64,000 nt of DNA from Streptomyces formicae (GTDB lineage: Bacteria; Actinomycetota; Actinomycetes; Streptomycetales; Streptomycetaceae), in contig NZ_CP071872.1 of assembly GCF_022647665.1 (NCBI RefSeq), positions 1,364,001 through 1,428,000 on the forward strand, in the 5' to 3' direction. A model generated the notes under the pieces. It was not told the origin of the DNA. It ran no database searches and was given only the letters and a program-made list of their open reading frames with translations. Positions 51,485 through 63,240 of this stretch are shown here, piece after piece. A program made the position numbers and the translations under genes. Numbering within the stretch: the stretch's first letter is position 1; each line of letters opens with the position of its first letter.

Positions 51485-52465
51485 GTGAGGATCTTCGGGA
51501 AGGTACGGCATCGGCCCTCCGCCTCGTGGCGGCAGGCCACCGACCGCGCGTTCACGCTGATCGGTGACGGCCGGTACGAGGACGCGGGCGCGCTGCTGAC
51601 CCGCGCGGCGGACCTGGAGCCGTGGCTTTCGGAGTCCTGGTTCAATCTCGCCCTGCTGCACAAGTTCCGGCACGACTGGGAGCAGGCGCGTGCCGCCGGA
51701 CTGCGCGCCGTCGCGCTGCTCGACAAGGAGACCGGCGCCCCCGACTGGTGGAACGTCGGCATCGCCGCCACCGCCCTGCAGGACTGGCCGCTGGCCCGCC
51801 GCGCCTGGCAGGCGTACGGGCTGAAGGTGCCCGGCCAGGCCGCCGCGGGCGGGGAGCCCGTCGGCATGGAGCTGGGCAGCGCCGCCGTACGGCTGTCGCC
51901 CGAGGGCGAGGCCGAAGTGGTCTGGGGCCGCAGGCTCGACCCGGCCCGGATAGAGGTGCTGTCGATCCCGCTGCCGTCGTCCGGCCGCCGCTGGGGCGAA
52001 GTCGTGCTCCACGACGGCGTGCCGCACGGCGAGCGCACCACCGCCGCGGGCCACAGCTTCCCCGTCTTCGACGAGATCGAGCTCTGGGCGCCGTCGCCCG
52101 TGCCCACCTGGGTGGTGCTGCTGGAGGCCGCCGCCGAGGACGACCGGGACGCGCTTGAGCAGCTCGCCGCCGACGCCGGGTTCGCGGCGGAGGACTGGTC
52201 CTCGTCGGTGCGGCTGCTGTGCCGGGCCTGTTCCGAGAGCCGGATGCCGAGCGCCGAGGGCGACGGTGAGCATCTCGACCCGCACGACCACAGCGAGCCC
52301 GGCCATCCGGGGCCGCTCGGCCACCGCACGGCAGGGGACCTGTGGGTGCCGGAGCGCGAGTGCGGGATCGCGGCGCCCGCCGCGCTGGTGCGCGGGCTGC
52401 TGGACAGCTGGGTCGCGGACAGTCCGGACACCCGCGAGTGGCGTGATCTCGAAGAGGTCTGCTGA
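51485..52465 (+). CDS. TPR-containing protein
   Basis: A 326-aa protein. It starts VRIFGKVRHRPSASWRQATD and carries two to three TPR-type helical pairs (about 20-120: FTLIGDGRYEDAGALLTRAA, LSESWFNLALLHKFRHDWEQ). A C-terminal domain of unknown type follows. GTG 51485 is preferred; the frame is open back to 51341, but that segment is low-complexity Asp/Arg text. Function unknown. Confidence 0.8.
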   Translation: MRIFGKVRHRPSASWRQATDRAFTLIGDGRYEDAGALLTRAADLEPWLSESWFNLALLHKFRHDWEQARAAGLRAVALLDKETGAPDWWNVGIAATALQDWPLARRAWQAYGLKVPGQAAAGGEPVGMELGSAAVRLSPEGEAEVVWGRRLDPARIEVLSIPLPSSGRRWGEVVLHDGVPHGERTTAAGHSFPVFDEIELWAPSPVPTWVVLLEAAAEDDRDALEQLAADAGFAAEDWSSSVRLLCRACSESRMPSAEGDGEHLDPHDHSEPGHPGPLGHRTAGDLWVPERECGIAAPAALVRGLLDSWVADSPDTREWRDLEEVC

Positions 52466-52530
52466 CCACTCCGCCGTGGCCGTAGGCTGTATGGGTCACC
52501 GAGACGGTTTTGAGGAAGGCATACGGCGGA

Positions 52531-53184
52531 ATGGCGCAGCAGGAGACGGACGAGCAGATCAACGAGGTCAATGCCGGCGAGGTCAATGACGGCTTCGTCG
52601 TCGACACGGAGGACTGCGAGGAGCGTGAGCGGACCTACCGCGAGCGCGGTACGGCCCGTCCCATCACCGTCGTGGGCAACCCGGTCCTCCACAAGGAGTG
52701 CAAGGACGTCACCGAGTTCGACGACAAGCTCGCGGCGCTGATCGACGACATGTTCGCCAGCCAGCGGGCGGCGGAGGGCGTGGGCCTGGCCGCGAACCAG
52801 ATCGGTGTGGACCTGAAGGTCTTCGTCTACGACTGCCCGGACGACGAGGGCGTACGGCACACCGGAGTCGTCTGCAACCCGGTGCTCCAGGAGCTGCCGC
52901 CGGAGCGCCGCCTGCTCGACGACTCGAACGAGGGGTGCCTGTCCGTCCCGACGGCCTACGCCTCGCTCGCCCGCCCCGACTACGCCGAGGTGCACGGGCA
53001 GGACGCCGAGGGCAAGCCGATCAAGGTGCGCGGCACCGGCTACTTCGCGCGCTGCCTCCAGCACGAGACGGACCACCTGTACGGCTACCTGTACATCGAC
53101 CGGCTGTCGAAGCGGGACCGCAAGGACGCGCTGCGGCAGATGGCGGAGGGCACGCCGCGGTACGAGACCGTTCCGAACGACTGA
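52531..53184 (+). CDS. def: peptide deformylase
   Basis: A 217-aa protein. The three PDF motifs are present: [10 protein letters not shown] (83-92), EGCLSVP (134-140, Cys ligand) and HETDH (178-182). It removes the formyl group from nascent proteins. The ~45-residue acidic N-terminal extension is longer than typical PDFs. ATG 52531. Confidence 0.93.
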   Translation: MAQQETDEQINEVNAGEVNDGFVVDTEDCEERERTYRERGTARPITVVGNPVLHKECKDVTEFDDKLAALIDDMFASQRAAEGVGLAANQIGVDLKVFVYDCPDDEGVRHTGVVCNPVLQELPPERRLLDDSNEGCLSVPTAYASLARPDYAEVHGQDAEGKPIKVRGTGYFARCLQHETDHLYGYLYIDRLSKRDRKDALRQMAEGTPRYETVPND

Positions 53185-53367
53185 CGCCCGGCGCCCGCGG
53201 CGCCCGCGCCCCGTACCGTTGACCGGTACGGGGCGCTGCCGTTACCTGCGGCGGTCCGCCAATGGGCGGACAAATGACGGCTGTCCCGGCCCTGTTGACG
53301 CGCGTCGACCGCCCCGCCAGTCTCTGGCGTGCACTCCCTCATCCGGTGGACTCGCCATGGAGGCTCG

Positions 53368-54105
53368 ATGCCCAGACGCGCCGCACGACTCCTGCTGTCC
53401 CTTGTCATGCTCATGGCCACATCGCTCGGCGGGGTCGTGGCCACGGCCGGCACCGCCCACGCCGACGGCTGCTACACCTGGTCCCGCACCCTCTCGCAGG
53501 GCACCTCGGGCGCCGATGTCACCCAGCTCCAGATCCGCGTCGCCGGCTACCCCGGCTCCGGCGCGGTCCTCGCGATCGACGGCGACTACGGCCCGGCGAC
53601 CGCCGCCGCGGTCACGCGCTTCCAGTCCGCGTACGGGCTCGCCGCCGACGGCGTCGCAGGCCCGGCGACCTTCAGCAAGCTCTACGCCCTCCAGGACGAC
53701 GACTGCACCCCGGTCCACTTCAGCTACGCCGAGCTGAACGACTGCAACTCCACCTGGGCGGGCGGCGCGGTGAGCGCGGCCACCGCGAAGTCCAACGCGC
53801 TGCGCACCATGTGGAAGCTGGAGGCTCTGCGGCACGCGCTCGGCGACCAGCCCATCACCGTGACCAGCGGCTTCCGTTCGCACGCCTGCAACGACGCGGT
53901 GGGCGGCGCGTCGAGCAGCCGCCATCTGTACGGTGACGCCGCCGATCTCGGCGCCGGCCCGCACTCCCTGTGCAAGCTCGCCCAGCAGGCCCGCAACCAC
54001 GGCTTCAACGGCATCCTCGGCCCGGGCTACCCGGACCACAACGACCACACCCACCTCGACCACCGCCCGAGCCGCTTCTGGTCAGCCCCGAGCTGCGGCA
54101 TCTGA
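53368..54105 (+). CDS. secreted M15-type peptidase with peptidoglycan-binding domain
   Basis: A 245-aa exported protein. The signal peptide ends AGTAHA (about residue 33). A PG_binding_1 domain follows (about 45-105, VLAIDGDYGPATAAAVTRFQ), then a D-Ala-D-Ala carboxypeptidase-type M15 domain with zinc ligands in SSRHLYGDAADL and HNDHTHLDH. It acts on cell-wall peptides. ATG 53368 has GGAGG 5 bp upstream. Confidence 0.9.
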   Translation: MPRRAARLLLSLVMLMATSLGGVVATAGTAHADGCYTWSRTLSQGTSGADVTQLQIRVAGYPGSGAVLAIDGDYGPATAAAVTRFQSAYGLAADGVAGPATFSKLYALQDDDCTPVHFSYAELNDCNSTWAGGAVSAATAKSNALRTMWKLEALRHALGDQPITVTSGFRSHACNDAVGGASSSRHLYGDAADLGAGPHSLCKLAQQARNHGFNGILGPGYPDHNDHTHLDHRPSRFWSAPSCGI

Positions 54106-54153
54106 GCACCGCCGTGCTCCGGGACCGGTGGTCCGGTCCCGGAGCACGGAAGG

Positions 54154-55179
54154 TCAGAAGTCCTCGTCCAGGTCGACGGAGCCCTCGACCGCCACCTGGT
54201 AGGCCGAGGGACGGCGCTCGAAGAAGTTCGTCAGCTCCTGGACGCCCTGGAGCTCCATGAAGGAGAACGGGTTCTGCGAGCCGTAGACCGGGGGGAAGCC
54301 GAGCCGGGTGAGCCGCTGGTCGGCGACGCACTCCAGGTACTCGCGCATCGACTCGGTGTTCATGCCCGGAAGCCCGTCACCGCACAGATCGCGGCCGAAC
54401 TGGAGCTCCGCGGCCACGGCCTCCTTCAGCATGTCGGTGACCTGCTGCTGGAGTTCGTCGTCGAAGAGCTCCGGCTCCTCCTTGCGGACCGTGTCCACGA
54501 CCTCGAAGGCGAAGTTCATGTGCATGGTCTCGTCCCGGAACACCCAGTTGGTGCCCGTGGCAAGGCCGTGCAGCAGACCCCGCGAGCGGAACCAGTACAC
54601 GTACGCGAAGGCGCCGTAGAAGAACAGCCCCTCGATGCACGCCGCGAAGCAGATCAGGTTCAGCAGGAAGCGCCGGCGGTCGGACCTCGTCTCCAGGCGG
54701 TCGATCTTCTCGACGCCCTCTTCCCCGTCCAGAGCGGCCATCCAGCGGAAGCAGAACTGCGCCTTCTCCCGGATCGAGGGGATGTTCTCGACCGCGGCGA
54801 AGGCGGCCGTGCGGTCCTCCGGGTCGGGGAGGTAGGTGTCCAGCAGCGTCAGATAGAACTGGACGTGCACGGCCTCCTCGAAGAGCTGGCGCGAGAGATA
54901 CAGCCGCGCCTCGGGGGAGTTGATGTGCTTGTAGAGCGTCAGCACCAGGTTGTTGGCGACGATCGAGTCCCCGGTCGCGAAGAAGGCGACCAGACGGCCG
55001 ATCAGATGCTGCTCACCCGGGGTGAGCTTGGCGAGGTCGGCGACGTCGGAGTGGAGGTCGACCTCCTCCACGGTCCACGTGTTCTTGATCGCGTCCCGGT
55101 AGCGGTCGTAGAAGTCCGGGTAGCGCATGGGGCGCAGGGTCAGTTCGAAGCCCGGGTCGAGCAGGTTCTTCTCGGTCAT
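54154..55179 (-). CDS. nrdB: ribonucleotide reductase small subunit (class Ia)
   Basis: A 341-aa protein. The diiron site includes Asp71, Glu102 and His105 (FEEAVHVQFY), and the radical Tyr109. A second ExxH is in RDETMHMNF. It pairs with nrdA just upstream (57 bp). Together they make deoxynucleotides under aerobic growth. Ends convergent with the M15 gene. ATG 55179. Confidence 0.93.
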   Translation of the reverse strand: MTEKNLLDPGFELTLRPMRYPDFYDRYRDAIKNTWTVEEVDLHSDVADLAKLTPGEQHLIGRLVAFFATGDSIVANNLVLTLYKHINSPEARLYLSRQLFEEAVHVQFYLTLLDTYLPDPEDRTAAFAAVENIPSIREKAQFCFRWMAALDGEEGVEKIDRLETRSDRRRFLLNLICFAACIEGLFFYGAFAYVYWFRSRGLLHGLATGTNWVFRDETMHMNFAFEVVDTVRKEEPELFDDELQQQVTDMLKEAVAAELQFGRDLCGDGLPGMNTESMREYLECVADQRLTRLGFPPVYGSQNPFSFMELQGVQELTNFFERRPSAYQVAVEGSVDLDEDF

Positions 55180-55235
55180 AGCAGTCGGCGCGGGGCGCCG
55201 TCCTCCAGATGGTGATGTGCGGGTGGCGGGGGAAG

Positions 55236-57650
55236 TCACTGGCAGGCTTCGCAGGACTCCGGGTTCTCCAGGGAGCAGGCGATGGCCTCGGCGTCGGGGG
55301 CCGGCTGCTGCACGGGGACGGGCACGGTGGCCGGCACGGGGGCGGAGACCGCGGCGGTGCCGGACGCCGCACGCGCGATCCGCGTCGCCGGGCGCGAACG
55401 CAGGTAGTACGTCGTCTTCAGGCCCTGCTTCCAGGCGTACGCGTACATCGAGCTGAGCTTGCCGATGGTCGGCGTCTCCATGAAGAGGTTCAGCGACTGC
55501 GACTGGTCCAGGAAGGGGGTACGGGCCGCCGCCATGTCGATCAGACCGCGCTGCGGGATCTCCCAGGCCGTGCGGTAGAGCTCGCGCACCTCCGCCGGGA
55601 TCCAGTTCAGGCCCTGCACCGAGCCGCTGGAGTCGCGCAGCGCCTCGCGGGTCTGCGCGTCCCACACACCGAGCTGCTTCAGTTCGTCCACCAGATAGGA
55701 GTTGACCTGGAGGAACTCGCCGGAGAGCGTCTCGCGCTTGAAGAGGTTGGAGACCTGCGGCTCGATGCACTCGTACACGCCCGCGATCGACGCGATGGTC
55801 GCGGTCGGCGCGATGGCGAGGAGCAGCGCGTTGCGCATGCCGGTCGTGGCGATCCGCTCGCGCAGCGCGGCCCAGCGCTCGGGCCAGTTGAGCTCCACGT
55901 CGTAGTGGTCGGGGTGCAGGACGCCGCGCGCGGCACGGGTCTGCTCCCAGGCCGGCAGCGGGCCGCTCCGCTCGGCGAGGTCGCACGACGCCTCGTACGC
56001 CGCCAGCATGATCCGCTCGGCGATGCGCGTCGACAGGGCCTTCGCCTCCGCCGAGTCGAAGGGCAGCCGCAGCTTGAAGAAGACGTCCTGGAGGCCCATC
56101 GCGCCCAGGCCCACCGGGCGCCACCTGGCGTTGGAGCGGCCGGCCTGCTCGGTCGGGTAGAAGTTGATGTCCACGACGCGGTCGAGGAAGGTCACGGCGG
56201 TACGGACGGTCTCGTCGAGGCGTGACCAGTCGATGGCTCCGTCCGGGGTGACGAACGCGCCCAGGTTGACCGAACCGAGGTTGCACACGGCCGTCTCGTC
56301 GTCGTTCGTGACCTCGATGATCTCGGTGCAGAGATTGGAGGAGTGGACGACCGTGCCGGGCTCGGCGGTCTGGTTCGCGGTCCGGTTGGAGACGTCCTTG
56401 AAGGTCATCCAGCCGTTGCCGGTCTGCGCGAGGGTCCGCATCATCCGGCCGTACAGCTCACGCGCCGGGATCGTCCTGCGGGCGAGACCGGCGGCCTCCG
56501 CCTTGCGGTACGCGGCGTCGAAGGCGTCGCCCCACAGGTCGACGAGCTCGGGCACGTCGGCCGGCGAGAACAGCGACCAGTCGGCGTCCGCGTTGACGCG
56601 CCGCATGAACTCGTCCGGGATCCAGTGGGCCAGGTTGAGGTTGTGCGTACGCCGCGCCTCCTCGCCGGTGTTGTCGCGCAGCTCCAGGAACTCCTCGATG
56701 TCCGCGTGCCAGGTCTCCAGGTAGACGCAGGCGGCGCCCTTGCGCCGGCCGCCCTGGTTCACCGCGGCGACGGAGGAGTCGAGGGTCCGCAGGAACGGGA
56801 CGATGCCGTTGGAGTGGCCGTTGGTGCCGCGGATCAGCGAACCCCGGGAGCGGATGCGGGAGTACGAGAGACCGATGCCGCCCGCGTGCTTCGACAGCCG
56901 CGCGACCTGGTGGTAGCGGTCGTAGATGGAGTCCAGCTCGTCCAGCGGGGAGTCCAGCAGATAGCAGGACGACATCTGGGGGTGACGGGTGCCGGAGTTG
57001 AAGAGGGTCGGGGACGACGGGAGATAGTCGAGCCGGCTCATCAGCCCGTACAGCGCGGCGACCTCGTCGAGCGCGCGGAGGCCCCTTTTCTCATCGGACG
57101 CAGTGTCCTCGGCGAGACCGGCGGCGACGCGCAGCATGAACTGCTGAGGGGTCTCGATCACCTTGCGGGTGATCGGGTGCCGGAGCAGGTAGCGGCTGTA
57201 GAGGGTGCGCAGGCCGAAGTAGCCGAAGCGGTCGTCGGCCGCGGGGTCGACGAGCGCGTCCAGACGGGCCGCGTGGGTCCGTACGAACGCGGCCGTGCGG
57301 TCCGCGATCAGGCCCTCGCGGTGGCCGACGGCGATGGATCCGGAGAAGGCGGCCGCCCCCTGTGTGGCCGCCTCCTCCGAGATGGTGAGGGTGAGCAGCC
57401 GGGCCGCGAGCCGTGAGTACGCCGGGTCCTCGGCGATCAGCCCCGCGGCGGCCTCGGTCGCGAGCTCCCGCAGCTCGGCCTCGTCCGAGCCCGCGTGCCG
57501 GCCACGGAGCGCGGCGGCGGCGACCCGGCCCGGGTCGGTGTCGGGGAGATCGGCGGTGAGGTCGGTCAGGCTCCGCAGCAGCGCAGTGGCTGGCCCGTCG
57601 GCTCCTTCTGCCAGCCGCGTTGAAGCAGGATCGGGCGGCGCGATGGTCAC
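55236..57650 (-). CDS. nrdA: ribonucleotide reductase large subunit (class Ia)
   Basis: An 804-aa protein. It has SSNLCTEI, CNLGSVNLG, NQGGRRKGAACVYLE and a C-terminal Cys pair (SCEACQ) for re-reduction. GTG 57650 follows the cobalamin riboswitch, so expression falls when vitamin B12 (and hence the class II enzyme) is available. This is the arrangement known for Streptomyces nrdABS. Confidence 0.94.
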   Translation of the reverse strand: MTIAPPDPASTRLAEGADGPATALLRSLTDLTADLPDTDPGRVAAAALRGRHAGSDEAELRELATEAAAGLIAEDPAYSRLAARLLTLTISEEAATQGAAAFSGSIAVGHREGLIADRTAAFVRTHAARLDALVDPAADDRFGYFGLRTLYSRYLLRHPITRKVIETPQQFMLRVAAGLAEDTASDEKRGLRALDEVAALYGLMSRLDYLPSSPTLFNSGTRHPQMSSCYLLDSPLDELDSIYDRYHQVARLSKHAGGIGLSYSRIRSRGSLIRGTNGHSNGIVPFLRTLDSSVAAVNQGGRRKGAACVYLETWHADIEEFLELRDNTGEEARRTHNLNLAHWIPDEFMRRVNADADWSLFSPADVPELVDLWGDAFDAAYRKAEAAGLARRTIPARELYGRMMRTLAQTGNGWMTFKDVSNRTANQTAEPGTVVHSSNLCTEIIEVTNDDETAVCNLGSVNLGAFVTPDGAIDWSRLDETVRTAVTFLDRVVDINFYPTEQAGRSNARWRPVGLGAMGLQDVFFKLRLPFDSAEAKALSTRIAERIMLAAYEASCDLAERSGPLPAWEQTRAARGVLHPDHYDVELNWPERWAALRERIATTGMRNALLLAIAPTATIASIAGVYECIEPQVSNLFKRETLSGEFLQVNSYLVDELKQLGVWDAQTREALRDSSGSVQGLNWIPAEVRELYRTAWEIPQRGLIDMAAARTPFLDQSQSLNLFMETPTIGKLSSMYAYAWKQGLKTTYYLRSRPATRIARAASGTAAVSAPVPATVPVPVQQPAPDAEAIACSLENPESCEACQ

Positions 57651-57679
57651 GGGGTGCTCTCCCTCGCTCGGCCCGGGGC

Positions 57680-57915
57680 CGGCGGGGCGCTGGAGGCACG
57701 GCGGACGCCTCCCGAGGAGGCGGATGCGCCGCGTCCACCGGCCTTCCGCGAGGCCCGGACGTCATGGGCACCCGGTCCGGACGGTCCGGGCGCACTGTCG
57801 GCAGGTCCTCGGACTCCGCGGGCGCGTACGCGGGTACGCACCGGCTCACCGTTGCGGGACAGTTCCGGATTCGCACCGGATTCCCCTGCGGCGACAGCGA
57901 GATGAGCATACATGT
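57680..57915 (-). promoter_or_regulatory. cobalamin (B12) riboswitch upstream of nrdA
   Basis: On the minus strand the aptamer core reads GAATCCGGTGCGAATCCGGA, then CTGTCCCGCAACGGTGA (57883-57846). The 3' strand CCGAGGACCTGCC is at about 57812-57800. These are the conserved cobalamin-aptamer blocks. A GC-rich hairpin closer to nrdA (CGCCTCC-TC-GGGAGGCG) is the likely expression platform. Confidence 0.92.
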
Positions 57916-58092
57916 GGGGGCGGTATGCTGCGGCACCCCCCACATGTTGTGTCGCGGCGGTTTCGGCCTCAGGCCGGGCGGCGGCGTGCGGTGTGCCCGG
58001 GGGTACGGCAACGGGCCGCCGCCTTCCCCCGGAGGGGACGGCGGCGGCCCGTCACCGTGTTGCTCGGCAAGCGGCGGCTCGGCAGCAGCGGC

Positions 58093-58313
58093 TCAGCAGC
58101 AGCGGAACCCCTCCCGGGGGTCCGCCTCCCGCGCGTCCATGCGGCTGTGCTCGAATTCGCGGCGCGACATCACCGTCGCGCCGGGGGCGTGCGCCCTGGC
58201 GTGGGCGACGTAGCGGTCGTAGACCGACTCGCCCGACACCTCGCGCACGTACCAGCGGACCCAGTCCACCGCGCGTCGCACGCCGCGCACCGCTTCCATA
58301 CCTGCCACGGTAC

Positions 58314-58317
<4 letters not shown>
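58093..58317 (-). CDS. YbdD/YjiX-like small protein (DUF466)
   Basis: A 74-aa protein. It has the DUF466 pattern (VRWYVREVSGESVYDRYVAH, SRREFEHSRMDAREADPREG) and ends FRCC. The GTG at 58317 overlaps the cstA stop (GTGA). It is the usual small partner of CstA pyruvate/peptide transporters. ATG 58299 is an alternative start. Confidence 0.88.
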
Positions 58318-60515
<2,198 letters not shown>

Positions 60516-60643
60516 GGTGTGGCTCCCGTCCCGTCGTGATCACCTGTAGTGCGCAGGAAATCTAAGGGACCGTTCCACCAGCGTCACCCCCCGTCCGTAT
60601 TTCGGTACGGCAACGATGGTGTGACGTGGTGCAACCCTCTGCT

Positions 60644-60658
60644 ATGGAGCTACTCCAT
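60644..60658. promoter_or_regulatory. inverted repeat between dasR and cstA
   Basis: ATGGAG-CTA-CTCCAT is a perfect 6-bp dyad in the 198-bp gap upstream of cstA. A regulator site is plausible; I cannot name the protein. Nothing else in this gap is clear. Confidence 0.35.
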
Positions 60659-60713
60659 ATGGCTGGTCTCGGCACCCTGGGCCGGGCGACCCGCCGCCAG
60701 CGGCAGGCGCCGC

Positions 60714-61481
60714 TCAGCTCTCCTCGGGCCGCTGAAGCCTCGCGACGAACTTGTAGCGGTCGCCCCGGTACACCGACCGCACCCACTCCACCGGCTCGCC
60801 GTCCCTGTCCAGCGAGTGGCGCGAGAGCATCAGCATCGGCAGGCCCACGTCCGTCCCCAGCAGCCCCGCCTCGCGCGGGGTGGCCAGCGAGGTCTCGATC
60901 GTCTCCTCGGCCTCGGCCAGGTGGACGTCGTACACCTCGGCCAGCGCCGTGTACAGCGACGTGTACTTGACCAGCGACCGGCGCAGCGCGGGGAAGCGCT
61001 TGGCCGACAGGTGCGTCGTCTCGATCGCCATCGGCTCGCCGCTCGCCAGCCGGAGCCGCTCGATCCGCAACACCCGGCCGCCGGGCGAGATGTCCAGCAG
61101 TCCGGCGAGGGTGTCGTCGGCTGTGACGTATCCGATGTCCAGCAGTTGAGACGTGGGCTCCAGACCCTGCGCCTTCATGTCCTCGGTGTACGAGGTGAGC
61201 TGGAGCGCCTGCGAGACCTTGGGCTTCGCGACGAACGTGCCCTTGCCCTGGATGCGTTCGAGCCGGCCCTCGACGACCAGCTCCTGCAGCGCCTGGCGGA
61301 CGGTGGTGCGCGAGGTGTCGAACTCGGCCGCGAGCGTGCGCTCCGGCGGCACGGGCGTGCCGGGCGGCAGTGTCTCGGTCATGTCGAGCAAGTGCCGCTT
61401 GAGCCGGTAGTACTTGGGCACGCGCGCGGTACGGGTCGCCGTCCCGTTCTCCGTCTCCGTGCCGCCCCCGTCCGTGGCCAT
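60714..61481 (-). CDS. dasR: DasR, GntR-family regulator of GlcNAc/chitin use
   Basis: A 255-aa GntR/HutC regulator. Winged helix [40 protein letters not shown] (about 40-85), then a UTRA effector domain that binds GlcN-6-P. It closely matches S. coelicolor DasR from residue 20 on and is divergent from dasA. ATG 61481 gives the usual length; the frame is open upstream. Confidence 0.95.
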   Translation of the reverse strand: MATDGGGTETENGTATRTARVPKYYRLKRHLLDMTETLPPGTPVPPERTLAAEFDTSRTTVRQALQELVVEGRLERIQGKGTFVAKPKVSQALQLTSYTEDMKAQGLEPTSQLLDIGYVTADDTLAGLLDISPGGRVLRIERLRLASGEPMAIETTHLSAKRFPALRRSLVKYTSLYTALAEVYDVHLAEAEETIETSLATPREAGLLGTDVGLPMLMLSRHSLDRDGEPVEWVRSVYRGDRYKFVARLQRPEES

Positions 61482-61627
61482 GGCCCGCCTTCCCGACTCT
61501 TGTGCTGCTGCCGTCACCGGCTCCTCCGTCTGTTGCGGCTCACATCGTGACACGGCCCGGTCACGGGTCGTCGCCCTGCCTCAGGTGTCGGTCCGATAAC
61601 GGACGCGAGAGCCCTTCTTATACACCC

Positions 61628-61679
61628 TTGACACCCCTAAAGGTCTAGGCCAAGCTCCCGGGTACTGGTCTAAACCATT
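61628..61679 (+). promoter_or_regulatory. dasA promoter with DasR sites (dre)
   Basis: A dre at 61664-61679 (ACTGGTCTAAACCATT) matches the DasR consensus at all but one fixed position. A weaker copy at 61639-61654 (GGTCTAGGCCA core, three mismatches) is 25 bp upstream. TTGACA (61628-61633) is a candidate -35, so the weaker site would fall in the spacer. Confidence 0.8.
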
Positions 61680-61773
61680 AAAGACCAGGCCCAGCCCCAC
61701 GAGCAGTACTCGGCGCATGTCTCCGTATGTCATCGCGGTGGGCGGGGGGTTGCAGCATCCTGAGGAGGGTGGC

Positions 61774-63066
61774 GTGAAGCGCAAGCTCATCGCGGCGATC
61801 GGCGTCGCGGGCATGATGGTCGGCATTGCGGCATGTGGCTCCGACAGCGACAAGGGCGGGGAAGGCAAGAGCGACGCCGGGGGCAGCAAGACCCTCACCG
61901 TCTGGGTCATGGACGGTTCCGCCCCCGAGGCCTGGATCGCGGAGGTCAACAAGGAGTTCGAGGCCAAGCACAAGGGCGTCAAGGTCAAGGTCGAGGTCCA
62001 GCAGTGGAACGGCATCCAGGAGAAGGTCACCACGGCCCTCTCCGAGGACACCCCGCCGGACGTCCTTGAGCTCGGCAACACCCAGACCGCCGGCTACGCC
62101 GTCACCGGTGGCCTCGCCGACCTCACCGAGGACAAGGCCGAACTGGGCTACGACGGCTGGAACAAGGGCATGCTGGCCTCCAACGAGCTGGACGGCAAGC
62201 TCTATTCGGCCCCCTGGTACGCCGCGAACCGCACCGTCATCTACGACAAGGCCATCTTCAAGAAGGCCGGGGTGACCCCGCCGAAGACCCGTGACGAGTG
62301 GATCGCCGGCCTGAAGAAGATCAAGGCGTCCGACCCGAAGGTCCAGCCGCTCTACCTGCCCGGCCAGAGCTGGTACGTCTACGCCGGTTTCGTCTGGGAC
62401 GAGGGCGGCGACCTCGCGGTCAAGGACGGCGACAAGTGGAAGGGCAGCCTGTCCTCGCCCGAGGCCGCCGCCGCGATGAACTTCTACAAGGAGCTGCAGT
62501 CCTACTCGACCGCTCCGAAGGACAAGGACGAGGCGACCCCGCAGCAATCCACGGACGTCGTCCCCAAGGGCGGGGTCGCGTCCTGGATCGGTCTCGGCTG
62601 GGAGGCCGGCGGCGCGATCGACGCGCTGAAGAAGGCCGGAAAGACCGCCGACTTCGGCTACTTCCCGATCCCGGGCAAGACCGCCGACAAGCCGGGCTCC
62701 GTCTTCTTCGGCGGCTCGAACCTCGCGGTCGCCGAGCGCTCCGCCAACAAGGACCTGGCCAAGGAGTGGCTGGCCCTGGCCGCCGGCAAGGACCACATGG
62801 CCAAGTACGCCCAGGCGACCGAGGGCGGTCTGCTGCCGAACAACGACACCGCGCAGTTCGCGCCGCCGGCCGGCTCCTTCGCCGAGGCGATGGCGAAGTC
62901 CGCGCCCGTCGGCAAGATCACCCCGGTCACCCCGGGCTGGGCGAACGTCGAGACCGCGCCCAACCCGATCAAGGACTACATGACCAAGGTGCTCAAGGGT
63001 GAGGACGCCAAGAAGGCCGGCGAAGAGGCCGACAAGGTGATCACCGAGCGCATCAACCAGGAGTAG
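61774..63066 (+). CDS. dasA: DasA, N,N'-diacetylchitobiose-binding lipoprotein
   Basis: A 430-aa ABC-type solute-binding lipoprotein. The lipobox ends GIAAC (Cys about 21), followed by a Gly/Asp-rich linker and a family-1 sugar-binding fold (TLTVWVMDGSAPEAWIAEVN ... GGSNLAVAERSANKDLAKEW). GTG 61774 has GAGGAGG just upstream. It delivers chitobiose to DasBC. Probably highly expressed relative to dasBC because of the following hairpins. Confidence 0.93.
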   Translation: MKRKLIAAIGVAGMMVGIAACGSDSDKGGEGKSDAGGSKTLTVWVMDGSAPEAWIAEVNKEFEAKHKGVKVKVEVQQWNGIQEKVTTALSEDTPPDVLELGNTQTAGYAVTGGLADLTEDKAELGYDGWNKGMLASNELDGKLYSAPWYAANRTVIYDKAIFKKAGVTPPKTRDEWIAGLKKIKASDPKVQPLYLPGQSWYVYAGFVWDEGGDLAVKDGDKWKGSLSSPEAAAAMNFYKELQSYSTAPKDKDEATPQQSTDVVPKGGVASWIGLGWEAGGAIDALKKAGKTADFGYFPIPGKTADKPGSVFFGGSNLAVAERSANKDLAKEWLALAAGKDHMAKYAQATEGGLLPNNDTAQFAPPAGSFAEAMAKSAPVGKITPVTPGWANVETAPNPIKDYMTKVLKGEDAKKAGEEADKVITERINQE

Positions 63067-63076
63067 CCCGCCGTCG

Positions 63077-63215
63077 CCCGGCGGTGCGGCCGGCGCCCCG
63101 GCGCACCGACCGCACCGCCGGGCCTTCGCACCGACCAGCGGCCCGCCTTGTCGCGGGCCGCGCCCGATGGGCACGGGAGCCTTTCGGCCCTGTCCGGCCG
63201 ATCAGGCCGGACAGG
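63077..63215 (+). promoter_or_regulatory. three-hairpin gap between dasA and dasB
   Basis: Three perfect hairpins follow one another: CCCGGCGGTGCGG and complement (63077-63122), GCGGCCCGC and complement (63138-63161), CCTGTCCGGCC and complement (63189-63215). They may stabilise the dasA message or partly terminate transcription, giving more DasA than DasBC. Confidence 0.6.
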
Positions 63216-63240
63216 ACCAAGAACCGCGAGGAAGAGGACC

